DNA of 64,000 nucleotides from Anaerococcus sp. Marseille-P3625 (GTDB lineage Bacteria > Bacillota > Clostridia > Tissierellales > Peptoniphilaceae): assembly GCF_900232825.1 (NCBI RefSeq), contig NZ_OCTP01000011.1, positions 521,262 through 585,261 on the forward strand. The letters run 5' to 3'. Of the stretch, positions 37,408 through 45,325 are shown piece after piece (position 1 is the stretch's first letter; every line of letters starts with the position of its first letter). The notes under the pieces were generated by a model. The model was not told the DNA's origin. It searched no databases and was given only the letters and a program-made list of their open reading frames with translations. A program made the translations under genes and the position numbers.

Positions 37408-37635
37408 TCAGCAACAAATTAAAGTTGCAAATGGACATTCTGTAGTTATAGTGCAACCATGACCACATGAATCTTTTCCAGAATAGCAATGACAATGTGT
37501 ATTTGCTGTTCCACCTGCCATAATTCCATCAAGTTCGCTATCAGATAATTCGCGGAAAATATCTCCTGCTGGATTATCAACATCTTCATTTTTAAAATAG
37601 ATAGCTTTTTTCCAATTCTCCATTTTTTTTGACAT
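37408..37635 (-). CDS. lanA: Class II lantibiotic precursor with CTxTxEC motif
   Basis: A 75-residue precursor. The leader (1-42) ends in ELSDSELDGIMAGG, a classical double-glycine site for LanT. The 33-residue core has seven Cys and eight Ser/Thr. Its C-terminal half contains CTITTEC followed by PFATLICC, very close to the lipid-II-binding half of plantaricin C and mersacidin; the N-terminal half (THCHCYSGKDSCGHGC) is Cys- and His-rich. AAAGGAGGAG precedes the ATG. It is followed by an attenuator and lanM. I expect a globular, cell-wall-targeting lantibiotic. Confidence 0.93.
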   Translation of the reverse strand: MSKKMENWKKAIYFKNEDVDNPAGDIFRELSDSELDGIMAGGTANTHCHCYSGKDSCGHGCTITTECPFATLICC

Positions 37636-37709
37636 AATCTCTCCTCCTTTCTTTAGTTTTATAAATATAATGCGTAGATTTCATAATAAACGCATCCTAT
37701 TTATCAATC

Positions 37710-38432
37710 TCATGCATATATTTTTTCGCAGTATTTACTAAGTATAATTTTTTGCAACATAAATACTAGCAAAACTATTATTGCTGAAATTAATTTTTCT
37801 TTATTTGTAGAATCTATAGCTTTAGAAATGTAAAACATACTATTTACTACATATAAGTAAGCCATATTTAATTGTGAAACAAATACTCCAAAGAATGAAA
37901 CAACAAATCCAACAATTACTCCTATTTGTAAATTTTGTTTAAAATATAACATAACGCTTATTATTAACCACGATATTAAATAACTTACCAATGAATGAAT
38001 CATGTACTTAATAAAGTATTGTATTACTACATTAAAATTTATTGACTCTAAGTTTAGTTTGATTTCAAAAAAAAGCATCAATAAAAATGTAAGCAAAGAA
38101 TATATTAAAGATAATATAAGACTAACGCTTTTTTTGCTTTTAACTATATCTTCTATATTAATAGGTGAAGTTAATAAATTATTCCATACCTTATCTCTGC
38201 TTTCCATTAAAAACAATTCCATTCCTATTAATGTAAATATTGGTGTAAAAATATAATATGAATTCACACTTAGACCATTTTTTAAGAACCAGCCAAAAGT
38301 TGATCCATATTTTATATCGTTATATGTCATATTTCCCATCCCATATTGTATAAGAGATGAAATTAGGCAAACTATAAATAAAATGAGTAAAAGTTTTTTG
38401 CGTTTAAGTTTTTTTAATTCTATCTGTACCAT
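37710..38432 (-). CDS. lanG: Lantibiotic immunity ABC permease (LanG-like)
   Basis: A membrane protein of about 240 residues with six hydrophobic segments, of the ABC-2 permease kind found as LanE/LanG in lantibiotic self-protection transporters. The ATG at 38430-38432 has AAGGTGATTAGC upstream and is preferred to the earlier in-frame ATG. The gene follows the other permease gene with a short gap and precedes lanA. The pair with the ATPase at 39179-40096 should expel lantibiotic from the producer's own membrane. Confidence 0.8.
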   Translation of the reverse strand: MVQIELKKLKRKKLLLILFIVCLISSLIQYGMGNMTYNDIKYGSTFGWFLKNGLSVNSYYIFTPIFTLIGMELFLMESRDKVWNNLLTSPINIEDIVKSKKSVSLILSLIYSLLTFLLMLFFEIKLNLESINFNVVIQYFIKYMIHSLVSYLISWLIISVMLYFKQNLQIGVIVGFVVSFFGVFVSQLNMAYLYVVNSMFYISKAIDSTNKEKLISAIIVLLVFMLQKIILSKYCEKIYA

Positions 38433-38451
38433 GCTAATCACCTTAGTTAAC

Positions 38452-39186
38452 CTACACATCTTGTTTTTTTAAAATTTTTATTGATATATAAACATAAATT
38501 GCAAATACAATAACAATGTTTGCTATAAAATATCCTATATATGGACTACTTTCTACTCCTTCAAAGTTGTTATACCAAATTACATTATGGCTGCTTGCTA
38601 AAGGACTTATACCTTGCAACTTTTTCATTAAAAAAAATGTAACTACTATATAAAGGCTTCCTATTAAATTTGTAGTAGCAGCATTACCTTTTGTAACAAT
38701 AGTAATTATTGACACTGGTATTACGCTTAAAAAAATAAATATCGAACTTCTAATACATAGTAAAAAAAATCTTGAAACTAACTCACTTGTCATACTATCA
38801 TGAAATCTAGTTAAAAAACCTGTAATACAAACTGTTAAGAACACAAAAATCATGATAGCTAGAGATATCATAAATAAGTAAACTAGTTTAGATATAAAAT
38901 ATTTTGTTCTTGAAATAGGTATTGTCCATATATACTTAATTGTGTCATTATTATAATCATTTGAAAATGATGTTGTTAAGAATGATAGTAAAATCATTGG
39001 TAATATTAAATAATTCATATAACTTAATGAAAACTTATATAAGTATACGAAACTGTCAAAGAGTCCTGTAGCTTCATTAGTATATATTAATATCATTGTT
39101 AGATAAGCTATAACTAATACCAAAGATATATATACAACTTTTGATCTCTTTTGCTTTTTAAATTCTGAAAATATTAAATTACCCAA
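38452..39186 (-). CDS. lanE: Lantibiotic immunity ABC permease (LanE-like)
   Basis: A membrane protein of about 244 residues with six hydrophobic segments and the motif DYNNDTIKYIWTIPISR typical of ABC-2 family permeases. I choose the TTG at 39184-39186 as the start because AGGAGG lies 8 nt upstream and the gene then overlaps the ATPase stop by a few bases; the longer frame (to 39225) would lie inside the ATPase gene. It functions with the LanG-like permease and the LanF-like ATPase in immunity. Confidence 0.8.
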   Translation of the reverse strand: MGNLIFSEFKKQKRSKVVYISLVLVIAYLTMILIYTNEATGLFDSFVYLYKFSLSYMNYLILPMILLSFLTTSFSNDYNNDTIKYIWTIPISRTKYFISKLVYLFMISLAIMIFVFLTVCITGFLTRFHDSMTSELVSRFFLLCIRSSIFIFLSVIPVSIITIVTKGNAATTNLIGSLYIVVTFFLMKKLQGISPLASSHNVIWYNNFEGVESSPYIGYFIANIVIVFAIYVYISIKILKKQDV

Positions 39187-40096
39187 TTCCTTGACCTCCT
39201 GTAACTTTTTTAAAATAATCTTCAAGTGTTATTTTCTCTTCAATAATTCCATTTACTTCGAAGTCATTTTTTATAAAAATTTTATTTAAATCGGAAACCT
39301 TAACATTTTCATTTTTTATAATAATTCCTTTATTAAAGGTTACCATTTGCTCAGAATTCACTCCATTCTTAGATAATAAATTTATTGCTTCTTGAGTCTT
39401 ATCAACATAAATCTTAACTCCAAATTCATTATGAGAGTTCCATTCTTCCAAATTAATTTCATCAATTAAATTTCCATCGTTAATAATTCCTATCCTATCT
39501 GCCAAATTTTCTAACTCTGGTAAAATATGGCTAGAAATAAGAATAGTAGTTCCATTTTCTTTTAGAGATTTAATTAAATCTCTAACTTCTGCAATTCCTA
39601 TTGGATCTAAACCGTTTATTGGTTCATCTAAAATCAAAACTTTTGGTTTGTGCATTATAGCATTTGCAATTGCAAGCCTTTGTTTCATTCCTAATGAATA
39701 CTTGCCAAAAAGCTTTTTGTCATTATATGGAAGATTCACTAACTTTAAAGCTTCTTTTACTGAGTTTTCAGAGTCGCCTCTTAATTTTGCAAATATCATT
39801 AAATTTTCTGTTGCCGTCAAATTACTATAAAAACCAGGGCTTTCTATAATACAACCAACGTTCTTTAATACTTCTTTTCCTTTATCAGTGCTAGTATCAG
39901 AACCAAGCAAGATAACTTTCCCTTTAGTTGGTTTAGTTAATCCTAATATAATCTTCATTATAGTAGTTTTCCCCGCACCATTTCTACCTAATAATCCATA
40001 TATTTCGCCTTCATTTATATTTATGTTAATAGATTTCAATACAGGTGAATCTTCATAATACTTTTCTAAATCTTTTATGCTTAAAATACTATTCAT
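39179..40096 (-). CDS. lanF: Lantibiotic immunity ABC ATPase (LanF-like)
   Basis: A 305-residue ATPase, first gene of the lantibiotic operon. Walker A is GRNGAGKTT, the signature is YSLGMKQRLAIA, Walker B is VLILDEPINGLD and the H-loop is SSHILPE, all typical of LanF/BcrA-type ATPases that drive ABC-2 permeases. GGAG lies upstream of the ATG at 40094-40096 (a TTG one codon earlier is possible). The predicted leader of about 120 nt follows regulon promoter 2. Having immunity genes first ensures protection before the peptide is made. Confidence 0.9.
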   Translation of the reverse strand: MNSILSIKDLEKYYEDSPVLKSINININEGEIYGLLGRNGAGKTTIMKIILGLTKPTKGKVILLGSDTSTDKGKEVLKNVGCIIESPGFYSNLTATENLMIFAKLRGDSENSVKEALKLVNLPYNDKKLFGKYSLGMKQRLAIANAIMHKPKVLILDEPINGLDPIGIAEVRDLIKSLKENGTTILISSHILPELENLADRIGIINDGNLIDEINLEEWNSHNEFGVKIYVDKTQEAINLLSKNGVNSEQMVTFNKGIIIKNENVKVSDLNKIFIKNDFEVNGIIEEKITLEDYFKKVTGGQGIG

Positions 40097-40223
40097 CAAT
40101 TTAATTTCTCCTTAAATGTTCATTTATAACAGTCTAGTGTTTAGTCTCATAATGTCTACTTATTATCATTACTATAAATCCATCTACTTTTTACAAATTC
40201 ACATTAGACTTTTTATCATAATA

Positions 40224-40268
40224 ATTGTATAAGAATTTCAAAATTTAATCAGCTAACTTTTGTGAATA
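40224..40268 (-). promoter_or_regulatory. Regulon promoter 2 (lantibiotic operon)
   Basis: TATTCACAAAAGTTAGCTG (40250-40268) is followed after exactly 20 nt by TACAAT (40224-40229). No standard -35 hexamer is present, so the element probably acts as an activator site. It drives the FEG-A-M-T operon. Confidence 0.75.
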
Positions 40269-40387
40269 CTTCCCTTTTTCATCTATCAATTTTACTTTTA
40301 ATAAAATTTTTCTTCTGTTTTTTTAAAATTATGTATATGTGCCAAACTATATAAATATTTGTTAATCGTTCCTAATTATATATGCCT

Positions 40388-40822
40388 TTAATAAAATTTT
40401 TGAATGTCCTCAAATTCTATAAGTCTTATTTTATTCTCTTTAATCTCCAATATACATGGTATGCTATTGATACCATAGTAATCTAAGATCCTATTAAGCT
40501 CAGTATTGTTAAAATATTCACCTATGTCTAAATCTACGACATTCTTAGATAAATCATGTTCCTCACTTTCTTTTTTCACTAGCTCTATTCCATTGCTTAT
40601 ATAATGTAAACAATAAGGACAATCTTTTGATGTTAATAGATATATACCATCTTTTTTACCTATATCTTCCCATTCTATTTGATTCAGCTGCCTTTTCTTT
40701 ATTTCATAATTAGATAATTGATAAAATTGCTCATAGTTACTAATATTAAATTTGAAAAGTTTAAATATTGCCAAAACAATAACTACTACATATATGCTTT
40801 TAATTACTTTTTTGTTCTTCAC
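40388..40822 (-). CDS. Membrane-anchored thioredoxin-like protein (CPYC)
   Basis: A 144-residue protein with one N-terminal membrane segment (IKSIYVVVIVLAIFKLF) and an extracytoplasmic thioredoxin-like domain. The redox motif is DCPYCLHYI near residue 68; YYGINSIPCIL near 118 supplies the cis-proline loop. It is the last gene of a three-gene operon with the PLA2-like protein. Similar small oxidoreductases accompany bacteriocins whose disulfides must be formed outside the cell. I infer that it oxidises or isomerises disulfides in the Cys-rich PLA2-like protein. Confidence 0.8.
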   Translation of the reverse strand: MKNKKVIKSIYVVVIVLAIFKLFKFNISNYEQFYQLSNYEIKKRQLNQIEWEDIGKKDGIYLLTSKDCPYCLHYISNGIELVKKESEEHDLSKNVVDLDIGEYFNNTELNRILDYYGINSIPCILEIKENKIRLIEFEDIQKFY

Positions 40823-40834
40823 TTTTTATACCAG

Positions 40835-41101
40835 CTATTTGAAAAGTAAATTTCCAATGAACATAATAATTGGAAAAGATAATACCAATAACAAGTTCAA
40901 AAAAACAAATAGTATAGATTTTCTTTTTATGGATGATATCAAACCAATTATTCCAAGTATAGGACATATAAAAATCGTACTTATACCTAAAGGTTTCAAT
41001 TCTGTAAATTTATTTAATAAATCTACAGGAAGAATATATGAAATAACAAACACTATTATACCGAGTACAAATGTGTATTTTCCTATATTAGTTCTTAGCA
41101 T
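40835..41101 (-). CDS. Small membrane protein of the PLA2 operon
   Basis: An 88-residue protein with three hydrophobic segments (YTFVLGIIVFVISYILPV, then STIFICPILGIIGLI, then FVFLNLLLVLSFPIIMF). It overlaps the PLA2-like gene by 7 bp and precedes the thioredoxin-like gene by 12 bp. I recognise no domain. Being embedded between a secreted lipase-like protein and a redox partner, it may be an immunity protein protecting the producer's membrane, but this is only from position and size. Confidence 0.65.
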   Translation of the reverse strand: MLRTNIGKYTFVLGIIVFVISYILPVDLLNKFTELKPLGISTIFICPILGIIGLISSIKRKSILFVFLNLLLVLSFPIIMFIGNLLFK

Positions 41102-41664
41102 CCAACTTGCCCCACAGTATTAAAATACGTTCTAATTGCCCATGCTACTTTAGCCATTGTTCCTGACATTTCGCTTTTATGTGTATCAATATAATCTACT
41201 AAGTCTTTATTACATTTACAATTCTTTCTTAATGTTAATGACCATTTGTAACATTGATCGTGTCTTCTACAACCTTCATCTAGTACATCAGTAGCTGGTT
41301 CATCTGAATCCTTTCCGCCATAACCTGGTCCACAATAATTTCCCCATATTGGTAAACCTATTGAGCGAGTACTATAACCTTCTGTATTAGATTCTGCATA
41401 ATTTGAACTAACTGATTCTAACAATAAGCCTTGTTCTATAACTTCTGGACTTTCGTTATTATTTTGTGCACTTTGATAATCAAAATATAATCTATCATTA
41501 TCTACAATGATGTATTTCTGAACTTCATCTCCTATTTTTTCAATATCACTATAGCTCAAATTTTCTCCATCGGATGCTGCTACATTATTATTAGGTAAGA
41601 TAAGTACACAAATAGCCAATACAAAAATTAACCCCAAAAATATTTTTTTAAATTTTTCTTTCAT
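41095..41664 (-). CDS. Secreted phospholipase A2-like protein
   Basis: A 189-residue secreted protein. The signal peptide (KIFLGLIFVLAICVLILP) is cut near residue 31. After a pro-region the C-terminal domain carries a calcium-loop-like GNYCGPGYGG and the catalytic DEGCRRHDQCY with the His-Asp pair of phospholipase A2, then CKCNKDL and a final VGC; six Cys can form disulfides. GGAG 7 nt before the ATG fixes the start. It has its own copy of the regulon promoter. I infer an extracellular enzyme acting on phospholipids of competitors or host cells, matured with help of the thioredoxin-like protein. Confidence 0.85.
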   Translation of the reverse strand: MKEKFKKIFLGLIFVLAICVLILPNNNVAASDGENLSYSDIEKIGDEVQKYIIVDNDRLYFDYQSAQNNNESPEVIEQGLLLESVSSNYAESNTEGYSTRSIGLPIWGNYCGPGYGGKDSDEPATDVLDEGCRRHDQCYKWSLTLRKNCKCNKDLVDYIDTHKSEMSGTMAKVAWAIRTYFNTVGQVGC

Positions 41665-41715
41665 CACATATCTCCTTTATGCTACTAACGCTTTTACTAC
41701 CTTATTTCTAATTTA

Positions 41716-41760
41716 ATTTTATAGTAGTTAGAAATTTATTTCAGCTAACTTTTGTGAATA
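41716..41760 (-). promoter_or_regulatory. Regulon promoter 3 (PLA2-like operon)
   Basis: TATTCACAAAAGTTAGCTG (41742-41760), then 20 nt, then TAAAAT (41716-41721). The predicted leader is about 45 nt. The element is identical to the copies at 40250, 46318 and 50673. Confidence 0.75.
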
Positions 41761-41935
41761 TTATTTAATTATTATCTTTGCTATATAATTTTAGTCATTA
41801 AAAATACTTCGTTACTTACTCTTTAAATTCCTTGTTCATAAAAAATTATTAATATAATACTATTTTAAATTATTCCTTTTATTTTAGAAATTGCTCTTTA
41901 CTTCAATCTCATGTCAAGCATATCTTTATCTTAGT
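41757..41935 (-). pseudogene. Decayed 3' end of an ABC transporter gene
   Basis: This stretch aligns with the 3' end of the intact ABC gene at 46321-47982: shared blocks include CATTAAAA, TTACTTACTCTTT and CTTTTATTTTAGAAATT in the same order, and in both places the regulon element sits at the very 3' end. Stops and indels break all frames. It suggests that an operator plus gene-end segment was copied. Confidence 0.55.
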
Positions 41936-41970
41936 TAGCCTGATATTTTTGTTCTTATTTTGATGTATAA

Positions 41971-42269
41971 ACCGAAATAAAAAAATCTGTCACAAGATAT
42001 GAAAAAATGTAAATATTATAAATAAATACCATGAGATTTATAAATACAACAATAAAAATCCTGAAGGTAAACAATTTGCAGATGAGTATTATAGCGAACT
42101 TTCTATCTATAGAATAACGGCTAAAGAAATTTTAGAAAACGATAAAAAACTACTAAATACAAAAGAAATACTATCCTCTTTCGATAAACTGCAAGAAAAA
42201 AAGAACACCCTTATGCAAGAGTATTCTTTGAATAAAGAGCAATTTTTAAACTCTGTTTCTACATATTGA
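41971..42269 (+). pseudogene. Remnant of the relaxase 3' end
   Basis: About 300 bp clearly homologous to the last part of the intact relaxase gene (about 30735-31010), including a nearly identical stretch encoding LMQEYSLNKEQF. A frameshift near 41985 and the lack of the first 350 codons make it non-functional; it ends at a TGA (42267-42269). It lies in the same orientation as the intact gene and marks the right side of the lantibiotic segment. Confidence 0.8.
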
Positions 42270-42324
42270 TAGAATAATTATATCAACTAAAATTACGATT
42301 ACAGTTGAGTAATAAACATGAATA

Positions 42325-42370
42325 AAGGTGATGAGCAGAATAAAAAAATATCTATTCTGCTCATCACCTT
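42325..42370. terminator. Long perfect hairpin, possible bidirectional terminator
   Basis: An 18-bp perfect stem (42325-42342 with 42353-42370) with a 10-nt loop, between the relaxase remnant and the epipeptide operon. T-runs on either side are weak. It would end transcripts of the epipeptide operon. Confidence 0.6.
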
Positions 42371-42528
42371 ATAATTGTACGCTCTAATGATTTTAGCGAA
42401 CAAAATGTACAATAAAAGAATTTATGAATATATATGTTACTCATTAACTCTTTTTTATAAAATGGCTTTAAACTATGAATTATTAACATAATATGTTTAA
42501 GCCAAAGTACAAAGTAATTAAATATAAA

Positions 42529-42705
42529 TTATACTTTGTGAACAAAAAACCATGGACCTAATATACTATCAGGATTCTCTATAGGCTTTAGTTCTTTAGC
42601 TTTTTCTAGATCCATCTCAAAGCTAGTTAATGGAGATTTTTCTTTTTCTTCACTATTTACTTTTCCCATATTATTTAGTTTTTCCATATTATTTAGTTTT
42701 TTCAT
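42529..42705 (-). CDS. yydF: YydF-like epipeptide precursor
   Basis: A 58-residue precursor, last gene of the epipeptide operon. AAGGAGGTGATAAT precedes the ATG at 42703-42705. The N-terminus repeats a hexapeptide (MKKLNN, MEKLNN, then MGKVNS). The leader is charged (EMDLEKAKELKPIEN) and the C-terminus is SILGPWFFVHKV. In Bacillus subtilis YydF the modified core begins with the related LWYFVKSKEN and is followed by a second epimerised site; here the chain ends four residues after the aromatic-Val motif. So only the first site (Val55, in FFV) is available for conversion to a D-residue. Confidence 0.75.
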   Translation of the reverse strand: MKKLNNMEKLNNMGKVNSEEKEKSPLTSFEMDLEKAKELKPIENPDSILGPWFFVHKV

Positions 42706-42732
42706 ATTATCACCTCCTTGCAAAAATTTGTG

Positions 42733-43527
42733 CTATATATATAAATTTAATAACACACAATATAAATAATTAAATAAACTTTCATCAGTCAATAAACTGA
42801 ATAAAGAATTTAAAAAAGCTATAATAGAAAATATCAAAAAGAAATATTTGAAAATCAGTGTTTTTAGATTAACCCCATCTTTTTGTTCGTTTATTTTCAA
42901 AAATACATTTACAAAAATATGATATCCATCGGTTTCTAGTCCCCCAAATGGTATAATATTATATAAAACTCCCCAAAGCACAAATCTTAGAAGATAAGCA
43001 TATCTCGGATATAATATTATTGTTGCTGAATAAACTAATAAATTAATCATTATACCGGCATAATAAACAACGAACCTCCTATAAAAAGGCAATATATATG
43101 AATCTGTCGTATCTGTAACAACTAACAAAAATATATGATATCTTTTGATTTTGATTTTTCCAGGTTTTCTATTGTAGAATATCATTGCCAAATAGTGAGA
43201 TAATTCATGTAGTATAACATTTATAAATAAGTACAATATACTACTTAAGTAAATATTATTTGAGTTATTGTAATTATCCAAATAAATTTTATCGTACTTA
43301 ATAAAAAACAAGTAAATAAAAGAAATAATCGATAAAAGTATTAATATAGAATATATAATGTCTATATGGTTTATCTTTATGTATTCTTTTTTTAATTTTC
43401 TTTTGTAATTATTATTTATATTTTCTAAGAAATAATATTTATTATTTAATTTATCTTTAATATAATATCCATAACCTTGACAATGAAGTATCTCATATTT
43501 TTTGTTATAGAATTTTTCATATCTCAT
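42733..43527 (-). CDS. yydH: Membrane site-2-type metallopeptidase (YydH-like)
   Basis: A 264-residue multi-pass membrane protein. A zinc-protease motif HELSHYLAM lies in a hydrophobic segment near residue 100, and GGLETDGYHIF near 203 corresponds to the LDG-type second motif of M50 peptidases. The gene directly follows the radical SAM epimerase gene and precedes the precursor gene, the same set as in yydFGHIJ. I infer that it removes the leader from the modified peptide within or next to the membrane. Confidence 0.8.
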   Translation of the reverse strand: MRYEKFYNKKYEILHCQGYGYYIKDKLNNKYYFLENINNNYKRKLKKEYIKINHIDIIYSILILLSIISFIYLFFIKYDKIYLDNYNNSNNIYLSSILYLFINVILHELSHYLAMIFYNRKPGKIKIKRYHIFLLVVTDTTDSYILPFYRRFVVYYAGIMINLLVYSATIILYPRYAYLLRFVLWGVLYNIIPFGGLETDGYHIFVNVFLKINEQKDGVNLKTLIFKYFFLIFSIIAFLNSLFSLLTDESLFNYLYCVLLNLYI

Positions 43528-44463
43528 TTATTTTATCTTAGACTTAGCTTCTTTCATAATATAATCATGGAATCTTTCTACTTTATTCGATTCAAACAAT
43601 AATTTACATAACTCACATGGATTTACTATTTTTTTAGGATAAATTTCATCAAGTACATTTTCACTATAGTTAGTGAAAAATTCCATTTTTTCATTCCTTA
43701 AAAAATATAGTAATGCATTATTTTTCGCTTTATATAAAGCTTCCTCTAAAGATATTTTATTAAAATCTCCTATATATAACCCCGTATCCATAATAACTTG
43801 AGAACAACAAGGATATATCTTTCCATCAAATAAAATAGATAAACTTCCTCCATAAGTACACCTAGCATCTTTTATATCCATTGTTCTATCAAATTTTGAG
43901 CTATTAAAATTAATTTGTGCTGATCCAACAGGCATACAAGCCCCTATCTTAATTGATGCTGGATATATATCTGAACCGATTTTATCGATTAAATCACCTA
44001 TTTTTTCATCTTTTAATTTAACAATAGCAATCGAAACTTGTATATCTAAATTTAAAGAAACTTTAAGTATGTTTTTTATATTATTAGTACTAATAAACTC
44101 ACTGTGATATCTATCATGACTTATACTTAAATGTTTTAATCCGCTTTTCTTAAGCTGATAAAGTTTATCGTATGTTGCTTCTTCGCTTACAGCCCAAAAC
44201 CCATTTGTCGCAATACTAGTATTCTTACCAACTTCTGTTGAAATTTCAACTAATTTTAATAATGTCGGATATTCTAAAAAAACTTCTCCTCCCGTAAAAG
44301 CTATTGTTTTTATTTCATTTATTTCTTCTGATTCTTTAATGTATTGTATCACTCTATTGATATCAATTCTTTGTTGAGATTCAGGAGAACATGAAAAACA
44401 ACAATGTTTGCATTTTGCAGTACATTTATTAAATAGAGCAAATCCTAATGTATCATATGCCAT
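43528..44463 (-). CDS. yydG: Radical SAM peptide epimerase (YydG-like)
   Basis: A 311-residue radical SAM enzyme. The iron-sulfur motif is CTAKCKHCC (Cys14, 18, 21) followed by FSCSPESQQR, close to what I recall for YydG; AFTGGEVFL is the SAM-binding GGE motif. C-terminal Cys pairs (GKIYPCCSQ, NPCELCKLL) should bind an additional cluster and supply the hydrogen donor. Length matches YydG. The ATG at 44461-44463 has GGAGG upstream. It should convert L-Val in the 42529-42705 peptide to the D-form. Confidence 0.85.
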   Translation of the reverse strand: MAYDTLGFALFNKCTAKCKHCCFSCSPESQQRIDINRVIQYIKESEEINEIKTIAFTGGEVFLEYPTLLKLVEISTEVGKNTSIATNGFWAVSEEATYDKLYQLKKSGLKHLSISHDRYHSEFISTNNIKNILKVSLNLDIQVSIAIVKLKDEKIGDLIDKIGSDIYPASIKIGACMPVGSAQINFNSSKFDRTMDIKDARCTYGGSLSILFDGKIYPCCSQVIMDTGLYIGDFNKISLEEALYKAKNNALLYFLRNEKMEFFTNYSENVLDEIYPKKIVNPCELCKLLFESNKVERFHDYIMKEAKSKIK

Positions 44464-44482
44464 AAAACCCTCCATTTCTAAT

Positions 44483-45325
44483 TTAATAAATATCTCTTTT
44501 ACTAAGAATCACGGTGTTTAATATTATCATAATTACCAAATAAACGATTGATAAAATAGCCACTCTTAAATAAATGGAGCTACTGCTATTAATAGATAAT
44601 AATACTATATTTCCCGATATAAGATATTTCATAATTGAAGATGAAAAATTCCCAGATATTTGATGGATTATTGTATCAAATATTTGTAATATTCCAGCTG
44701 ACTCAAGGAGACCAATAATAAGTGTAACGGCAGAATTTCTTATCAAATACGCCAAAAACATTATTATAATACTATAGGTTATATATAATAAGTATTCTGT
44801 GAGTATATATTTTATGAATATTCCTATTTCTGTGAATTTCAAATATCCTTCCATAAAGTAAAATGATAATGACATAATAATAAAATTAGTAATAAATATA
44901 GCTAATGTGTATACACATATTATTGCTACTTTTCCTAAAGTTAACTCTATTTTTTTTGGAAAAACTTGATTAATATTTTTTAGAAAACTAGATTTAAGTT
45001 CATCTCCTATATACATTACGATAAAAACTGTTTGAAACATCAATAAAATTTTACTTTGAATATTTCTCATAAATAATTCAGTTATAGGTATATAGCCTAA
45101 ATCTAACCAATCTGGAATCACACTTCCAACATAAATCCCCCAATTTATCTGTGTGAAATTTATTTTCAAATTTTCTAGTGCTGCTTTATCATTAATATAG
45201 TAATGATAATCAACTTTTGTCATATATACAGATCCAATTATCATAAGGCTACTAAGAATTAAAATTATCCATGGATATTTGTTTCTTCGTAGTCTATATA
45301 ACTCTAATTTTATTGCTCTACTCAT
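44483..45325 (-). CDS. yydJ: ABC permease (YydJ-like)
   Basis: A 280-residue membrane protein with about six hydrophobic segments and a large extracytoplasmic loop after the first helix, of the ABC-2 permease type. The start overlaps the stop of the ATPase gene by 4 bp. With the ATPase at 45322-46221 it corresponds to YydIJ, which exports the epipeptide or protects the cell from it. Confidence 0.78.
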   Translation of the reverse strand: MSRAIKLELYRLRRNKYPWIILILSSLMIIGSVYMTKVDYHYYINDKAALENLKINFTQINWGIYVGSVIPDWLDLGYIPITELFMRNIQSKILLMFQTVFIVMYIGDELKSSFLKNINQVFPKKIELTLGKVAIICVYTLAIFITNFIIMSLSFYFMEGYLKFTEIGIFIKYILTEYLLYITYSIIIMFLAYLIRNSAVTLIIGLLESAGILQIFDTIIHQISGNFSSSIMKYLISGNIVLLSINSSSSIYLRVAILSIVYLVIMIILNTVILSKRDIY

